Of a stretch of DNA of 64,000 nucleotides, positions 1 through 8,304 are shown one piece after another. Within the stretch, counting starts at the first letter, position 1. Every line of letters starts with the position of its first letter. Source of the stretch: Bacillota bacterium. Lineage in GTDB: Bacteria; Bacillota; UBA4882; UBA8346. The position numbers and the translations under genes were made by a program. Below the pieces are notes generated by a model, which saw only the letters and a program-made list of their open reading frames with translations, was not told the DNA's origin and ran no database searches. The stretch spans positions 1 through 64,000 of the forward strand of contig JAEXDA010000051.1 in assembly GCA_023401925.1 (NCBI GenBank), in the 5' to 3' direction.

Positions 1-191
1 TTTATTGTGTATTGCACACAATCTGGCCAAAAAAGCAATTCTTGTGGTTGGATGAGATTATTCTTTTTTCAAAGTACAATTTTTTTCTTTTAATAATTGT
101 CTGGTTTTTGCTTTTGGGACAGCCCCGAACCGCGGTGCGCTGGAGCCCTTTTAGGGTTTAAGAAGTTTGACTGCCTTGACAGGGCCTTCGT

Positions 192-310
192 GAGGCTGTC
201 TAAAAAGCAATTCAAAATCAACAAGAAATACAATATATAGCTTCATCGAATGGTTTGACTTCAACATATTGTATTTCTTGATCGTTAAAATTTACTTTTG
301 GGACAGCCCC
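192..310. repeat. palindromic MITE-like element, copy A
   Basis: The ends GAGGCTGTCTAAAAAGCAA and TTACTTTTGGGACAGCCCC are near reverse complements. Inside them CAAGAAATACAATAT and ATATTGTATTTCTTG form a second inverted repeat, so the whole element can fold into one long hairpin. No ORF lies within it. Positions 111-125 (CTTTTGGGACAGCCC) look like the right end of another copy cut by the start of the window. Diverged relatives occur at 5511-5662 and 32700-32820. Confidence 0.6.
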
Positions 311-442
311 AGCAAGAATGAGGGCTTGAACCCCAGGACAACACTTCCATTAAACGTATGAAGTGGTTAACTTTTTTGTATCTATTTTTTTTGAAGCGAT
401 AAGATCTGAGATTGTCAAGGTGAGTCGATAGACTTCAAACTC

Positions 443-473
443 AAGACCCGCTACCTTCAGGCAGCGGGTCTTC
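443..473 (-). terminator. intrinsic terminator of the asnB operon
   Basis: A 9-bp perfect stem (AGACCCGCT/AGCGGGTCT) with a 10-base loop lies 55 bp beyond the stop codon of the last gene of the operon. The T-rich tail is better on the plus strand (TCTTCTTTGACTTCTTCTT) than on the minus strand, so it may work in both directions. Confidence 0.6.
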
Positions 474-527
474 TTTGACTTCTTCTTCCGACAAGAACAC
501 GATTCACCTTAAGAATACCCCGAATTC

Positions 528-2048
528 TTATTCGGCCTTCAATATCTGCGGCGCATTCAGGAGACCCATTTTAACCGCGGCCGCCAAAGTCGGCGGGTGA
601 GTCAATGCTCCCGGTCCGGGATGAAGCGCGCCGATTTTTTCAATAATCCGGTGCGCCTTATCCAGCAGCTCCTGTTTCCGCTCTTGTACCCGGCGATCTC
701 CGGTCAATTCCGGAAATCCGGTCAACCCATTTTTAATGACCCCTTTGACAATATTGCAACTTTCAATGATTTCCGCCGGAGTCGCCGCATGATCCCCTTC
801 GCAAAAACCGACGACATGGACGATGTGGGGTTTGACTTGCAATGCCAAAAGAGTGGACGCCGCCAATTGCCCCTTGGCCAGAGCGGGATGAGGCGACAAA
901 CTGGCCAATCCCGCTCTAACTTCCCGCCAAATCCGGAAATCCTTATCCTTTAACATCTGGACCATGTCCAATTTAGCCAGCATTTTCGCCAAATCCCGCC
1001 AGGGCTCAATTTGAGGGGGGGTATTCCACATCATTTGCAAAATAAAATCGCTCACTCCCTGGGCTTTGGCATTAAAGGCCGCTAAATAAGCCGCGGCAAC
1101 GGCAACCTCATCGGCGGCCCCGCGCAAACTCCAGTGATGGGCCTCGTTGACCTCCACCGGGATACCTTTTCGGCCATACCAGGCCATGGTTTGCTGATTC
1201 TCGGTAACAGTCTGCTCGATAGTCCGCTTGGAACGGCCGTCCAGCACGCTGTACCAGTATAACGGAATTGCTCCCCAGGCATTATGGAGTTCTTCCACAC
1301 TGAGCTCAGCCCATTTCAACAAGTCGTTGGTGCCGCTGTAAATCCGCAGCAGCGGAAAATTGCCGGCGCGTGACGCTTCATAGAGCCGCCGCAAATCCTC
1401 CGGTTTCCGCAGGGGAACGCCTCCAGCGCCGTCCTGACCGGGAGCCATTTTTTCCGGATCAAAGAAAAATTCCTGAGCATTCTGGTCCGGCCCGATCGAA
1501 ATTACGTCGACGGTTTTGGATTCGGCAATGGTGCGAATTCCCGTAATCGTGGCCTTCAAGTCCGGCAGGCCGAAATGATGCCGTAAAAGAGGGTAAGGCT
1601 CCTGGTCATGGATTCGCCCAATTAAATCGTGGGTAAAGCCCCTCTCTTTCTCCACCATCCCATCCCCTTTAAGCCAGCGGATCACTTGATCGTCGCTTTC
1701 CTCACCATTAAAGACCGCATCAAATATTCCACTGCGGAAAGCCTCGTCACAAACCGGCGGTGTCCCTCCAAACAACCACTTTACACGCCCATCGACCGTA
1801 TTGAGCTTTTCTTTCAATACCCCAAACATATTTGCGGCTACCTGGGGAGTTAACCGGTAACTGAGGGCGATAAAGTCCGGCTTTTCCTCCTGTAAGGCGG
1901 CTAAAATCGTTTCCACCGCCAAACCGGTTCCGGCAAAACGGGTGTCATACCCGCATTTGCTCGCCAGCTGGAAAAAGCGGAAAATTCCGGCCACATGAAT
2001 GCAATTGCCGATGGTACATCCCCAAATCTTTTTCGGTTGTTTTTCCAT
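528..2048 (-). CDS. cobalamin (B12)-binding domain protein, mutase/methyltransferase-like
   Basis: A 506-residue protein. Residues about 8-130 resemble a B12-binding Rossmann domain: GNCIHVAG matches the DxHxxG cobalamin motif with His kept and Asp replaced by Cys, followed by the usual strand-helix pattern (EEKPDFIALSYRLTP). The remaining 370 residues look like a TIM-barrel catalytic domain (PLYWYSVLDGRS, VEVNEAHHWSLRGAADE) of the kind seen in B12-dependent mutases and methyltransferases. I cannot assign the reaction. The ATG follows directly on the stop of the upstream dehydrogenase gene, which suggests translational coupling. It is the last gene of the c-di-AMP riboswitch operon, so its substrate is probably made by, or feeds, the amidotransferase and opine-type dehydrogenase. 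Confidence 0.7.
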   Translation of the reverse strand: MEKQPKKIWGCTIGNCIHVAGIFRFFQLASKCGYDTRFAGTGLAVETILAALQEEKPDFIALSYRLTPQVAANMFGVLKEKLNTVDGRVKWLFGGTPPVCDEAFRSGIFDAVFNGEESDDQVIRWLKGDGMVEKERGFTHDLIGRIHDQEPYPLLRHHFGLPDLKATITGIRTIAESKTVDVISIGPDQNAQEFFFDPEKMAPGQDGAGGVPLRKPEDLRRLYEASRAGNFPLLRIYSGTNDLLKWAELSVEELHNAWGAIPLYWYSVLDGRSKRTIEQTVTENQQTMAWYGRKGIPVEVNEAHHWSLRGAADEVAVAAAYLAAFNAKAQGVSDFILQMMWNTPPQIEPWRDLAKMLAKLDMVQMLKDKDFRIWREVRAGLASLSPHPALAKGQLAASTLLALQVKPHIVHVVGFCEGDHAATPAEIIESCNIVKGVIKNGLTGFPELTGDRRVQERKQELLDKAHRIIEKIGALHPGPGALTHPPTLAAAVKMGLLNAPQILKAE

Positions 2049-3143
2049 TTAAAAGCCCTCCAAGGCAATCCGGCGAATTTGCTTATGGGACAGATCAGAT
2101 AGCCCCATTTTTTCAACCGTGCGTCCCTCGGCCCAATAATCGCAATTATTCATCAAACCGGCCAGATGGATGAGGTGTTTGATGGTTGGCGTAACCACTC
2201 CCAATAAATCTCCCAGCGAAGCGATGGGCACCAGACTCATCGGCACATCTTCCCATAAATAACGGTGATCGATGGTCGGCGGCGCCAAAATTCCCTTATA
2301 ACCGATATTGTTTTTAATCGCATCATACAATGTTTTTCCATGGGCGTCATAAGCCATATACAACCATTCCCGGGCGGTCATGGCTTTGATCCCCATGGCC
2401 GCGGCCACCGATACCCTTTCCCGGTCGAGCGCTTCCAAAACCTGGGCCACCGCTTTGGTGATCCCTTCAAAATAAAACTGAAAATCCCCCCGGGTCGATT
2501 CAATCCGGGCGGCATTGAGCACCATCAAGGCCGGGTGAAATATGGCTCCGATATTATCGAGGCTGGTTTTCACCACATTATCGCCGGGTACAAATTGGGG
2601 AAAGACCGGATGAATGATTTTTAAAAGCTCCACGGTTTGGTTTCCGGGCAAAGCCGCCAGGGGGACCGAGTTTTTGATTCCGAAAATTTTGACCTGGGCG
2701 GGATTGGTATTCCGGCAAGCGTAAATAAGAGTCTGCGCTTCCCCGATAATGACCTCTTTTTCGACCCCGAACTCCTTTAATACTTGTCTAAATTCAAAGG
2801 CCCCCCCGGTTCTGCCCGGATTTAAAATGATGAATTGCCCATCCCGCAAGAAAGGCGCCACTTGGGTCGCCATATAACGGTGGGCATTTGCGGGAGCCAC
2901 AATCATGACTCCATCAACCCCGTCCATTACTTCCGCCATATCCACGGTGGCAGCGTCAACTTTACCAAACCCTTCGATGGCGCCTACCATTTCAATTCCG
3001 CCGGCAACTTGAATTGGATGGAGCCGCGTTTCACTGCGATTAAACATTTTCACCGGGTTTCCCATAAGCCCCAAGCATCCTGCCATGGCCATCCCGCCAT
3101 GGCCCGCTCCCAGAACCGCAAACCGAAGCTGATTCATTGACAC
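2049..3143 (-). CDS. NAD(P)-dependent opine/octopine dehydrogenase family protein
   Basis: A 364-residue protein with an N-terminal Rossmann fold (VLGAGHGGMAMAGCLGLMG, residues about 11-29) and a C-terminal helical domain typical of octopine/nopaline dehydrogenases (IGAIFHPALMVLNAARIE, then AMTAREWLYMAYDAHG). Enzymes of this family reductively condense an amino acid with a 2-oxo acid, or oxidise the product. The gene begins 6 bp after the asnB-like gene and abuts the B12 protein gene, so the three form one transcript. The amino acid and keto acid are unknown. A role in making an opine-like or amidated osmolyte is inferred from the c-di-AMP riboswitch, not shown by the sequence. Confidence 0.82.
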   Translation of the reverse strand: MSMNQLRFAVLGAGHGGMAMAGCLGLMGNPVKMFNRSETRLHPIQVAGGIEMVGAIEGFGKVDAATVDMAEVMDGVDGVMIVAPANAHRYMATQVAPFLRDGQFIILNPGRTGGAFEFRQVLKEFGVEKEVIIGEAQTLIYACRNTNPAQVKIFGIKNSVPLAALPGNQTVELLKIIHPVFPQFVPGDNVVKTSLDNIGAIFHPALMVLNAARIESTRGDFQFYFEGITKAVAQVLEALDRERVSVAAAMGIKAMTAREWLYMAYDAHGKTLYDAIKNNIGYKGILAPPTIDHRYLWEDVPMSLVPIASLGDLLGVVTPTIKHLIHLAGLMNNCDYWAEGRTVEKMGLSDLSHKQIRRIALEGF

Positions 3144-3149
3144 CCTCCT

Positions 3150-4622
3150 TTACGATTTACTGCGTCCCACCAAATGCAAAGCTTGTTCCCTGCCAAAATA
3201 GGCTACAAAAATTTGAAAATAATAGTACTCTTCTTTCGAACGCAGCGGGGTCCCCTGGGCCAATTCCCATGAATAGCTTCCGTCGAAAACCTTCTCCTTG
3301 GCGATCTCCGCCAGAGCAGCCGCGATTCCCGTTCCTTCCGCGAATTTCTCCTTGGGCCGGTCCAAGATGATTTCGGGCAACAATCCTTCCCCCCTGAACG
3401 CCTCCCGCAGGCACCATTTGCCGACTCCCGCCGAATTCCGTTTATATTGCGGCGGGATCCCCATTGCCCAGGAAATCATTTCCTGATCCAAAAAGGGAAC
3501 CCGGGCTTCCAAACCATGCGCCATTGTCATCCGATCCACCCGTTGCAGGTTGGTGTAATGCAATTCCTGGGTAATGTCCCATAATTCCCTTTGTAACGAA
3601 TCCCTATTATCAAAACGGTTTAAGTATGCATAACCGGCAAACAGTTCATCCGCGCCCTCGCCGGTCAGGACTACTTTCACTTCAGAGGCGGCCAGTTTCG
3701 CCAGGTAATAATTGGCGACCGCGCTGCGGACCAAGGAACGGTCATAAGACTCAAGATAATAAATGACTTCCGGTATGGCATCCCAAAGTTCCCGCGGCGT
3801 CACAATGATTTCATGGTGGATAGTGCCCAGATACCTGGAGACTAACTCCGCATATTGCCTATCGCTGCTTTCCGGCAACGAAACACTGAATGTATGGAGT
3901 TCTTGCTGATGTTCCTTTATCAAAGCCGTAATCAAGCTGGAGTCCAATCCGCCGCTGAGAAAACTCCCCAGGGGCACATCGGCCATTAACCGTTTCGTTA
4001 CCGCCTTCTTTAAGCGGGTCCGAAGGCCCGTCAAACATTCATCCCATCCTAAATTGGGGTTGTACTGCGCAGGAACCTCGTAAAAGGCTTGATAACCGGA
4101 TTTCGAACTATAAATGGTACCCGGAGGAAATTCACAAATGCTGGAATGTTCAACACAGGCTTTGATTTCCGAAGCAAAATAGGTTCGCTGATGATCCTTT
4201 TGAAGATATAACGGCTTAATTCCAATGGGATCCCGGGCTAAAACCAATTCTTCGGGAGTGGCGATGGCCAGGGCAAACATGCCATCCAGTCTTTTTAAGC
4301 CTTTTAACCCTTCTTCTTCATAAAGATGAAGAATTACTTCCGTATCGCAATCGGTTTTAAACTGATGGTTTTGTTTCAATTCCTCCCGGATTTGACGATG
4401 ATTATAGATCTCGCCGTTAAATATGATGCATAGGGAACGATCATGATTGGACATGGGTTGTTGTCCATTTGCAACGTCAATAATGGCTAACCGGGTATGT
4501 CCAAATTTAAAATTCTCTCCGCTGATGACTCCGGTTCCATCCGGCCCGCGGTGCTTGATCTTGGGAATCGGAAACGGCTGATGAGCAGTCTCCGGACCAT
4601 AATAGCCGCATATTCCACACAA
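3150..4622 (-). CDS. asnB: asparagine synthase-like glutamine amidotransferase (AsnB family)
   Basis: An Ntn-type glutaminase domain (residues 1 to about 180: CGICGYYG, HTRLAIID, NGEIYNH) is followed by an ATP-pyrophosphatase synthetase domain (SGGLDSSLI P-loop, GEGADELFAGYAY). The start is a TTG at 4620-4622, 7 bases after GGAGG. Only this start puts Cys at position 2, as the N-terminal nucleophile requires; longer upstream ATG readings would bury it. The length of 490 residues is shorter than the roughly 600-residue AsnB and nearer to specialised amidotransferases. It is the first gene of the operon and lies directly behind a c-di-AMP riboswitch and terminator. True asparagine synthesis is possible, but the opine dehydrogenase and B12 partners suggest amidation of a special metabolite. 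Confidence 0.88.
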   Translation of the reverse strand: MCGICGYYGPETAHQPFPIPKIKHRGPDGTGVISGENFKFGHTRLAIIDVANGQQPMSNHDRSLCIIFNGEIYNHRQIREELKQNHQFKTDCDTEVILHLYEEEGLKGLKRLDGMFALAIATPEELVLARDPIGIKPLYLQKDHQRTYFASEIKACVEHSSICEFPPGTIYSSKSGYQAFYEVPAQYNPNLGWDECLTGLRTRLKKAVTKRLMADVPLGSFLSGGLDSSLITALIKEHQQELHTFSVSLPESSDRQYAELVSRYLGTIHHEIIVTPRELWDAIPEVIYYLESYDRSLVRSAVANYYLAKLAASEVKVVLTGEGADELFAGYAYLNRFDNRDSLQRELWDITQELHYTNLQRVDRMTMAHGLEARVPFLDQEMISWAMGIPPQYKRNSAGVGKWCLREAFRGEGLLPEIILDRPKEKFAEGTGIAAALAEIAKEKVFDGSYSWELAQGTPLRSKEEYYYFQIFVAYFGREQALHLVGRSKS

Positions 4623-4674
4623 ATGAATTCCTCCTTTGATGTCCATCGTTCTTCCACGCATTTAAAAATGAATA

Positions 4675-4707
4675 ACAAAAAACCATGAGAGAAAAAACTC
4701 ATGGTTT
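4675..4707 (-). terminator. riboswitch expression-platform terminator
   Basis: A 9-bp perfect stem AACCATGAG/CTCATGGTT followed by a T run in the minus-strand transcript, lying between the c-di-AMP aptamer and the asnB ribosome site. This is the layout expected for an OFF switch in which ligand binding favours termination. Confidence 0.8.
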
Positions 4708-4729
4708 GATAACACCAAAGTATCCTCTC

Positions 4730-4890
4730 TAACAACGCTGGCGGAGTTAGCTGCCGGATTCGGGTCGTAGAGTAACCCTAAAATCCACTTTGGAATAAGA
4801 TATGATTCAATCCATTCCAAAGTGGATTCATTCACCCCCATCAATATTGGGTCCCCCGCTCTCTTTTCTCAAAGAGACTAAGCGTTTTAG
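4730..4890 (-). promoter_or_regulatory. c-di-AMP riboswitch (ydaO-yuaA type)
   Basis: Read on the minus strand, the conserved ydaO blocks are in order: AACGCTTAGTC (P1 5' side), GCGGGGGACCCAAT, GGGGGTGAAT, then a variable hairpin (AATCCACTTTGGAAT with ATTCCAAAGTGGATT), then GACCCGAATCCGGCAGC and TAACTCCGCCAGCGTT (P1 3' side). AACGCT and AGCGTT close P1. From knowledge of the family, these blocks are the c-di-AMP-binding core. A terminator follows at 4675-4707 and the asnB start at 4622. No clear sigma-A promoter was found upstream. Confidence 0.88.
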
Positions 4891-5056
4891 GTCATATTCA
4901 ATTTTGACTTTAGTTTATTTTATTTGATTCGATTTCTTCCTTTATTTGTCCTCTTTTCTTTGGCAATATTATTGGGTTATTTTTCTAATTGAACTTCAAA
5001 CTACTTTTCCGACAGCTTCTTTTTCCAGATTAATTCCTTTTTCTCACCCTGTCCTG

Positions 5057-5401
5057 TTATTCCCCTGCCGCGGCAGTCTCTTTCTCGGCATACTCTCCTT
5101 TGCGGAATCCAAACTCCGGCCAGCATTCCTTGGGCAACTCGAAGCGGACCAATTTCTTGACGATGGCGCAATTGCTTTCCAGTTCTTCCATCAACTTGTC
5201 CTGGGCGACGGTAAGTTGCTGGGTGTTGGCTTTGAGGGCGTTTTTCTTCTGTTCATTTTCACTCGCCTGGTTGTACAGTGCGGTCTGGTTGGTGATAAAC
5301 TGCTGGGTAATCCCCCATTTCTCCAGCTTATCGGCATTGGCCGTCATTCCGCTGATGATGCCTTTCGCCCGGTCGAGCCGGGCAGCATAGCTATAATCCA
5401 T
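5057..5401 (-). CDS. small helical (coiled-coil) protein of unknown function
   Basis: The start is the ATG at 5399-5401, with GGAGGT 7 bases upstream; a GTG in the same frame overlaps the Shine-Dalgarno and is unlikely. The product is 114 residues, highly charged, Gln/Lys/Glu-rich and probably almost all helical, with heptad-like stretches around residues 50-85, a basic patch near KKLVRFELPKECWPEF and an acidic tail. No signal peptide or membrane segment. I do not recognise the family. It stands alone between the riboswitch operon and a repeat-rich region; an intrinsic terminator lies 62 bp upstream of its start, so expression must begin within that short gap or depend on read-through. Confidence 0.7.
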   Translation of the reverse strand: MDYSYAARLDRAKGIISGMTANADKLEKWGITQQFITNQTALYNQASENEQKKNALKANTQQLTVAQDKLMEELESNCAIVKKLVRFELPKECWPEFGFRKGEYAEKETAAAGE

Positions 5402-5462
5402 TTTGTTCACCTCCTTTCACAAAACCACATAATCATTTGGAAAAATTCACCGATTCAGGCAT

Positions 5463-5489
5463 AAAAAAACGCCCTGAAATTCAGAGCGT
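5463..5489 (-). terminator. intrinsic terminator or leader attenuator
   Basis: Stem CGCTCTGA/TCAGGGCG (one G-T pair) followed by a run of seven T in minus-strand RNA. It lies between repeat element B and the small gene at 5057-5401, so it either ends an upstream transcript or attenuates that gene. Confidence 0.7.
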
Positions 5490-5510
5490 GAAAAGTGAAA
5501 ACAAGTACCT

Positions 5511-5662
5511 CGGTAGCTTCATTGAATCAGTTGATTTCAAATTGAATCCGGCAAGCAACCACCAAAACCCCAGTCGCAAAAAAATTGGCCGGATCGGGGT
5601 TCAATATACCGTATTTCCCGATCCTACCTGCCTTTAGCGGAAAATTTACTTTCGGGACAGCC
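5511..5662. repeat. palindromic MITE-like element, copy B (diverged, with internal insertion)
   Basis: TAGCTTCATTGAATCAGTTG matches copy A (TAGCTTCATCGAATGGTTTG). The right end GAAAATTTACTTTCGGGACA matches copy A's AAAATTTACTTTTGGGACA. Between them lie about 75 additional bases carrying their own inverted pair (GAATCCGG with CCGGATCGGGGTTC). No ORF of credible length. Confidence 0.5.
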
Positions 5663-6218
5663 CGGTGAATGCGGATCAAAAAAATGCCCGGTTTATAAAC
5701 CGTGGCATTGAATCGGCCTTGATTTCAAAATCGGTGGGATTTCGAAGAAATCCCCCAAACACTTTTTACCCATTACCATATTATCACATTTTTTTGGAAA
5801 AAGTGTGTCGATTTTGTACCGATAACTCTGGAGCCCTACAAATCAACAAAAAATTTTCTAAAGCGCAGCTATGTCTGTGAAAGCATCAGGAATTACAGCG
5901 CCATTCCTCTTTAAATCCCGTTCATCGGGGTCAAACTTCTAAAAAGATGTGGGGATAAGTGGGGATAAAAATATAAAAAAAATAATATATGTTGAATTTA
6001 AATTTTGAAAAAAGTCGGCCTAAAAAAGTTAACGGAGACTGGATTCATCGCCTTTATTAAAGGCGCGGATTTACTGGATTAAGAAAATAGATAATTCATA
6101 AGGGTTTTAAAAAAATCCCTGTAAATCCACAAAATCATGTTAATCCTGTTTAAGTTCTTTTCACTTGGGTTTACGTTCAACGTCCAGCATTCAAAAATTT
6201 ATTTCACCTTATATCGAA
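5663..6218. other. gene-free intergenic stretch
   Basis: No supported coding region. It contains small hairpins (for example GCCCGGTTTATAAACCGTGGC near 5690) and an A/T-rich tract at 5950-6010 with the direct repeat GTGGGGATAA. It separates the repeat elements from the 42-bp array. Confidence 0.4.
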
Positions 6219-6506
6219 GATAAAATCCAATCTTTCGTTCCTGAAATTTTATCTACCGGAGATGAAATCCAATCTCCCGTTCCTAAAATCTCATCTACCG
6301 GAGATGAAATCCAATCTCCCGTTCCTAAAATCTCATCTCCCGGAGATAAAATCCAATCTTCCGTTCCTGAAATTTTATCTCCCGGAGACGAAATCCAATT
6401 CTCGTTCCTGAAACCTCATCTCCCGGAGATAAAATCCATTCTCCCGTTCCTAAAATTTTATCTCCCGGAGATGAAATCCCCTCTTCCATTCCTAAAATCC
6501 CATTGG
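6219..6506. repeat. tandem array of seven 42-bp repeats
   Basis: Units begin at 6219, 6261, 6303, 6345, 6387, 6428 and 6470, so all are 42 bp except the fifth, which is 41. The core is GATGAAATCCAATCTCCCG followed by TTCCTAAAATCTCATC, and each junction carries the near-palindrome CATCTCCCGGAGATG. The plus strand is open across the array and would read as a 14-residue repeat (GDEIQSPVPKISST), but the one-base deletion in unit 5 changes the frame, which argues against protein selection. The array ends 10 bp from the cysN stop codon. Confidence 0.9.
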
Positions 6507-6516
6507 CAGTTCCGAT

Positions 6517-8304
6517 TCAATGAGACGCCAAAATCCCTTTTTCTCGTAATCTCCGGTTAATCCTTTCGATGATTTCTCCCTCATCTTCCCGATGGGTAAA
6601 ATATAACGCCTCATTTGGGTCTCCCAAACCATCCTGGTCAATATGAATCCATAATCGATCATATTGATTCCGATTTAAAATTTCCAGCTCGCTCTCGTCG
6701 AAACCGGGAACACTCGTAATAAAAATCGTACCGGCATCCAGGAAGAAATGGGCCAACTCACCCAAACGGCGGATCATTTCATCGCGTTCCTCGCCACGAG
6801 CTAACGAAACGGCATCCGGACCATTCACAGAATCGGAAAGCCCGAGATAATAAACATTTCTGCCGTCCCCAAACAGTTTTTCTTCCAAAGCTTTGGCCAG
6901 CTGTTGCTGAAATGAGACTGAATCCCCTGCGAACAATATCAAAGCCGGTTTTTGGTGAAAACGCCCTGCACGGTTTAAAGGGTTGATATTGCTTTTTTCC
7001 CAACGGGTTTCACTTCCGGTTGCATCATTCCCGGTGAAGAGATCTTCCTCCGATATGCTTTCCGTGATGATACCGCCGCCGACAATTTCATAATGATCGA
7101 CAATGACAAACCGTCCGGTGTTTTCGATTTCACGGGAAATATCATAAGCAATCGGTTTTAAGGTCTGCAGGATGCATTCGGCCACATCGTGCCGGTCAAT
7201 CTGCTGTTTTTGGCTATTGCTGAGGTCCGAAGCATCCAGTATGTTCTCGATCTGCCGCAAAAAAACAGTCGCCCGGTTGGTGGCAATCTTCATCTTATAA
7301 TTCTTTCCCGGGAGCATGGGTTGTTTCCCCATCCAAAAGATATTTGCCTTAAATGCAGTCCCTACATTCGGCAATGGCTCCGAAAGCCGGCACATGATTT
7401 CCCCGGGTTTAACATAAATTTGGGTTTTCAGTGTAAATCCCGTGGCACAACCGGCCTCAATCTCATTTTTCGAAGGCTCGTTAAACCCTTCAATGCTTTG
7501 AATTTGTGATTTCTTTCGGGATGGCAAGAAGATCACTTCTTCACCGTTTTGAATCTTTCCGGTTTCCACCGTCCCGGCAAAAATCCGACGCTCATCGCCA
7601 TCTTCGGTAAATTTATAAATACTCTGAAGTGGGAAACGAAAAGACTGATGTTCCTTTTGCTTCTCCTTTTGCAAACTGTCAATCAAATCCAATACCGGCA
7701 AACCATCATACCATGGCATCCGGGAGGAATGTCCGACCAGATTGTCACCTTCCCGGGCCGATATCGGTATGAATGCCAACGGCTGGACTTTAATTTGTTT
7801 CAAAAACTCCAAGTATTCCCCTTTAACCTGTTCATAGATTTCCTGGTGATAATCCACCAAATCCATCTTATTCACCAAAACGACAATCTGGCTGATGCCC
7901 AGCAAGGACAACATAAATCCGTGGCGCCTGGAGTTTTCCCGAACTCCTTCTTTGGCGTCAATCACTAACAGAGCGGCCTCAGCCCTGGCTGCTCCGGTAA
8001 TCATATTCTTTAAAAACTCGATATGCCCGGGAGCGTCAATGATAATATAACGCCTTTTAGCTGTTTTAAAGAAACAGCGGGCCGTATCAATGGTGATACC
8101 TTGACTCTGTTCATCCTTTAGGGCATCCAGGAGAAAGGCATATTCAAAAGGTTTGGCGTTTAATTCGCAATTGCGCTTGACCTGTTCCAATTTGCCCTGG
8201 GGCAACGATCCGGTATCGGCAAGAAGCCTTCCAATCACGGTGCTCTTACCGTGATCGACATGGCCGACAATGACAATATTCATTTGTTCTTCGTCAAAGT
8301 TCAT
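6517..8304 (-). CDS. cysN: sulfate adenylyltransferase GTPase subunit with degenerate APS-kinase domain
   Basis: The translation-factor-type GTPase (residues about 8-215) has GHVDHGKST, DAPGH and NKMD. It is followed by two beta-barrel domains to about residue 430. The GTPase drives APS synthesis by CysD from ATP and sulfate. Residues about 450-595 align with the APS kinase domain of CysNC proteins (QQLAKALEEKLFGDGRNVYY, ELAHFFLDAGTIFITS), but the kinase P-loop GLSGSGKST is replaced by AGDSVSFQQ and the DGDxxR motif is missing, so kinase activity should be absent. This fits the APS-type (not PAPS-type) reductase next door. The start overlaps the cysD stop (TGATG). Confidence 0.9.
   Translation of the reverse strand: MNFDEEQMNIVIVGHVDHGKSTVIGRLLADTGSLPQGKLEQVKRNCELNAKPFEYAFLLDALKDEQSQGITIDTARCFFKTAKRRYIIIDAPGHIEFLKNMITGAARAEAALLVIDAKEGVRENSRRHGFMLSLLGISQIVVLVNKMDLVDYHQEIYEQVKGEYLEFLKQIKVQPLAFIPISAREGDNLVGHSSRMPWYDGLPVLDLIDSLQKEKQKEHQSFRFPLQSIYKFTEDGDERRIFAGTVETGKIQNGEEVIFLPSRKKSQIQSIEGFNEPSKNEIEAGCATGFTLKTQIYVKPGEIMCRLSEPLPNVGTAFKANIFWMGKQPMLPGKNYKMKIATNRATVFLRQIENILDASDLSNSQKQQIDRHDVAECILQTLKPIAYDISREIENTGRFVIVDHYEIVGGGIITESISEEDLFTGNDATGSETRWEKSNINPLNRAGRFHQKPALILFAGDSVSFQQQLAKALEEKLFGDGRNVYYLGLSDSVNGPDAVSLARGEERDEMIRRLGELAHFFLDAGTIFITSVPGFDESELEILNRNQYDRLWIHIDQDGLGDPNEALYFTHREDEGEIIERINRRLREKGILASH

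Noticed and set aside
4675..4890. T-box (Asn) or SAM riboswitch upstream of asnB
   Set aside because: There is no T-box AGGGTGGNACCGCG sequence, and the conserved blocks fit the ydaO c-di-AMP aptamer in order instead.
6219..6506. CRISPR array
   Set aside because: The repeats are contiguous 42-mers with no unique spacers and no cas genes in the window.
6165..6560. Plus-strand ORF with a 14-residue repeat
   Set aside because: The frame is open because the 42-bp DNA repeat has no stops. The 41-bp unit shifts the repeat frame, no good ribosome site precedes it, and it runs into the antisense of cysN.
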